Of a stretch of DNA of 13,722 bases, positions 12,056 through 13,722 are shown piece by piece. The DNA comes from Woronichinia sp035285405 (GTDB lineage: Bacteria > Cyanobacteriota > Cyanobacteriia > Cyanobacteriales > Microcystaceae). The position numbers and the translations under genes were made by a program. The DNA lies in contig JAYKJI010000077.1 of assembly GCA_035285405.1 (NCBI GenBank), positions 1 to 13,722 of the forward strand, given 5' to 3'. Positions within the stretch are counted from its first letter, which is position 1; each line of letters starts with the position of its first letter. The notes under the pieces are model-generated. The model saw nothing but the letters and a program-made list of their open reading frames with translations, had not been told where the DNA came from and did not search any database.

Positions 12056-13722
12056 ATGTCCCTAAATACTGTTTACGCTTCAATCCTCAATGGCGCGATC
12101 GCCGATGTGATTTCTGTTTTAACGACTTTTGCGGCGGATCCGTTGTTTGCCGAGAAGTTTGCCTTGACCTTTGGAACAACGCTTAGTTCCGAGCAGTTTT
12201 TGCAGGTAGTGGCGGCGTTACCTGAAATTGAGGTGTTGGCTGACTCTGAGTTACAGGGAGCATCCGGGGCCTTTTCGGCGCAAACGGGCAAAATTTATTT
12301 AGCGGAAGGTTTGTTGCGAGGGGAGGCGGCGCGGTTACAGTCAGTATTAATTGAGGAGTTTGGGCATTTTATGGATGCTCAGGTGAATGCAACGGATACT
12401 CATGGAGATGAGGGGGAGTTGTTTTCGGCTTTGGTACGCGGGGTTGGTTTGAGTGCGGCTGAGTTGAGTCGGATTAAAACGGAAGATGATTGGGCGACTC
12501 TAGCTCTCAACGGTAATCTAGTGCCAGTAGAACTTTCCACCACCTACCCAAACTACCCTTGGATCAAAGGCAGTTACGACACTCCAGGTGATGCCTATGG
12601 TGTAAAAATAGTAGGGAATCTTGCCTATATTGCTGATGGTAATTCATTACAAATGATCGACATCAGCAATCCTGCATTTCCTAACTTCAAAGGCAGTTAC
12701 GACACCCAAAATAATATGTATGGTGGTACATACAATGTAAAGGTAGTGGGCAACCTGGCCTATGTTATAGCTTCAGGACTACAAATAATTGACATTACTA
12801 ATCCTGCACTTCCTATCCTCAAAAGCCGTCTCGACATTGCTTATGCTTTTGATGTAGAAATAGTGGGCAACTTCGCCTATATTACAGCCCCTGCTGATGT
12901 ATATGGCGGCTATGGATTGCAAATAATCGACATCAGCAATCCTGTCTCTCCTACCTTTATAGGCAGTTTCGCTATCAATTATCACGGAGGGACTCCCTAT
13001 GATGTAAAAATAGTTGGCAACCTCGCCTATATTGCTGATCGTCAGCAAGGACTAAAAATAGTTGACATCAGTAACCCCGCACAACCTACTTTTAAGGGTA
13101 GTTACGATACGCCAGGTAACACATGGAATTTACAAATAGTGGGCAATCTCGCCTATATTGCTGATTTTGATTCATTACAAATAATCGACATCAGCAATCC
13201 GGCTTCTCCTACCTTCAAAGGCAGTTACGACACCCCAGGGGCTGCCGTAGGTGTAGAAATAGTGGGCAACCTCGCCTATATTGCTGATGGTGATTCAGGG
13301 TTACAAATACTCGACATCAGTAATCCTGCAAAACCTACTTTTAAAGGTAGTTACGACACCCCAGGTGATGCTTTAAAGGTAGAAATAGTAGGCAACCTCG
13401 CCTATATTACTGATGAAGGTTCAGGATTACAAATAATAGACATCAGTAATCCTCCTCCCTTCAAAGGCAGTTACGACACCCCAGATGAAGCCTATAGTGT
13501 AAAAATAGTGGGCAACCTCGCCTATTTTGCTGATGGACATTCAGGACTACAAATAATCGACATCAGTAATCCTGCAAATCCTATTCTTAAAGGTAGTTAT
13601 GACACCCCAGGTTCTGCCATTAATGTAGAAGTAGTGGGGAACCTCGCCTATGTTGCTGATTATAGTTCATTACAAATAATAGACATCGGTAATCCCGCCG
13701 CCCCTACTCTCAAAGGCAGTTA
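12056..13722 (+). CDS. large LVIVD-repeat protein with zincin-like N-terminal domain (3' end outside window)
   Basis: The frame is open from ATG 12056 to the window edge, 555 codons, with GAGG 8 nt upstream. Residues ~1-160 form an N-terminal domain that I recall from many large cyanobacterial surface or secreted proteins. It has a helical start, then LPEIEVL, GKIYLAEGLL, L-I-E100-E101-F-G103-H104-F-M-D107, N-x-x-D-x-x-GDEGELFSALV, and a closing DDWATLALNG. E-E-x-G-H-x-x-D resembles the HExxHxxD zinc motif with the first His changed to Glu. No classical signal peptide is present. From residue 171 come nine complete LVIVD-type repeats of 41, 44, 46, 45, 41, 42, 40, 42 and 41 residues, then the start of a tenth. 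The consensus is KGSYDTPG-x3-VEIVGNLAYIAD, then LQIIDISNPAxPTF. Such repeats should fold as beta-propeller blades. Export, perhaps by a C-terminal signal outside the window, is inference. Confidence 0.88.
   Translation, partial: MSLNTVYASILNGAIADVISVLTTFAADPLFAEKFALTFGTTLSSEQFLQVVAALPEIEVLADSELQGASGAFSAQTGKIYLAEGLLRGEAARLQSVLIEEFGHFMDAQVNATDTHGDEGELFSALVRGVGLSAAELSRIKTEDDWATLALNGNLVPVELSTTYPNYPWIKGSYDTPGDAYGVKIVGNLAYIADGNSLQMIDISNPAFPNFKGSYDTQNNMYGGTYNVKVVGNLAYVIASGLQIIDITNPALPILKSRLDIAYAFDVEIVGNFAYITAPADVYGGYGLQIIDISNPVSPTFIGSFAINYHGGTPYDVKIVGNLAYIADRQQGLKIVDISNPAQPTFKGSYDTPGNTWNLQIVGNLAYIADFDSLQIIDISNPASPTFKGSYDTPGAAVGVEIVGNLAYIADGDSGLQILDISNPAKPTFKGSYDTPGDALKVEIVGNLAYITDEGSGLQIIDISNPPPFKGSYDTPDEAYSVKIVGNLAYFADGHSGLQIIDISNPANPILKGSYDTPGSAINVEVVGNLAYVADYSSLQIIDIGNPAAPTLKGS
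12566..13711 (+). repeat. nine tandem 120-138 bp repeats encoding LVIVD units
   Basis: Units begin at 12566, 12689, 12821, 12959, 13094, 13217, 13343, 13463 and 13589, and a tenth starts at 13712. All length changes are multiples of three. Units 1 and 5-9 share long stretches of the same codons, such as AAAGGCAGTTACGACACCCC and GTGGGCAACCTCGCCTATAT. Units 2-4 are longer and more diverged. The unit at 13343 has lost two codons after ISNP. The array is inside one coding frame. Confidence 0.93.

Noticed and set aside
9649..12094. Absence of HIP1 octamers over 2.4 kb as proof of foreign DNA
   Set aside because: Other stretches, such as 610-2418, also lack HIP1 for about 1.8 kb, so the gap alone is weak evidence.
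12073..12291. 72-codon minus-strand frame with several cysteines
   Set aside because: It is antisense to the conserved N-terminal domain of the LVIVD protein.
12779..13048. 89-codon minus-strand frame with its own internal repeats
   Set aside because: The repeats are the antisense of the LVIVD units; the + strand frame is open for 555 codons and has the family consensus.
12566..13722. CRISPR array
   Set aside because: The repeats are 120-138 bp, without spacers, differ by multiples of three and encode protein.

Overview
The window looks like chromosomal DNA of a unicellular or colonial cyanobacterium of the Synechocystis/Microcystis/Cyanothece kind. The signs are at least twelve copies of the HIP1 octamer GCGATCGC (for example at 602, 2419, 4030, 4555, 4923, 6555, 6715, 7569, 8170, 9108, 9641 and 12095), a ferredoxin / inositol-monophosphatase / DnaJ-TPR gene string that I recall from Synechocystis PCC 6803 (sll1382-sll1383-sll1384; not checked), a cyanobacterial-type HisZ, and a VTE5-like phytol kinase. 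I cannot name the species.

Layout. Positions 1-88 hold the last 28 codons of an unidentified + strand gene. A minus-strand tRNA-Ser(GGA) follows at 228-314. From 385 to 5566 lie six + strand genes: a [2Fe-2S] ferredoxin with a C-terminal extension, an inositol-monophosphatase-family enzyme, a DnaJ-TPR protein, hisZ, a phytol-kinase-like membrane protein and an aldose-1-epimerase-like protein. Then comes tRNA-Lys(UUU) at 5641-5712. From 8820 down to 5792, on the minus strand, a small exported four-cysteine protein is followed after 11 bp by a compact RND permease. Also on the minus strand (9404-8943) is a small protein that resembles the archaeal CTP-dependent riboflavin kinase fold. It is divergent from a Rieske non-heme iron oxygenase (9490-10584).

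The right end looks accessory. It holds a Rpn/PD-(D/E)XK family nuclease gene (10756-11715), a decayed in-frame copy of part of its 3' end (11716-11856), and the first 555 codons of a large LVIVD-repeat protein. That gene starts at 12056 and runs off the window. It has an N-terminal zincin-like E-E-x-G-H-x-x-D domain and nine complete repeats of 40-46 residues that are very similar at DNA level.

How the genes fit together. The left half is mostly housekeeping: an electron carrier, sugar phosphate and sugar metabolism, a chaperone partner, histidine synthesis and phytol salvage for tocopherol or chlorophyll. The most unusual material is at 5792-9404. The RND permease keeps its proton-relay residues (D333, D334, K787) but appears to lack both docking subdomains. 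No periplasmic adaptor or TolC-like gene lies beside it; a small secreted Cys protein does. Next to this pair sits the RibK-like protein of unknown role. These are the best candidates for undescribed biology here.
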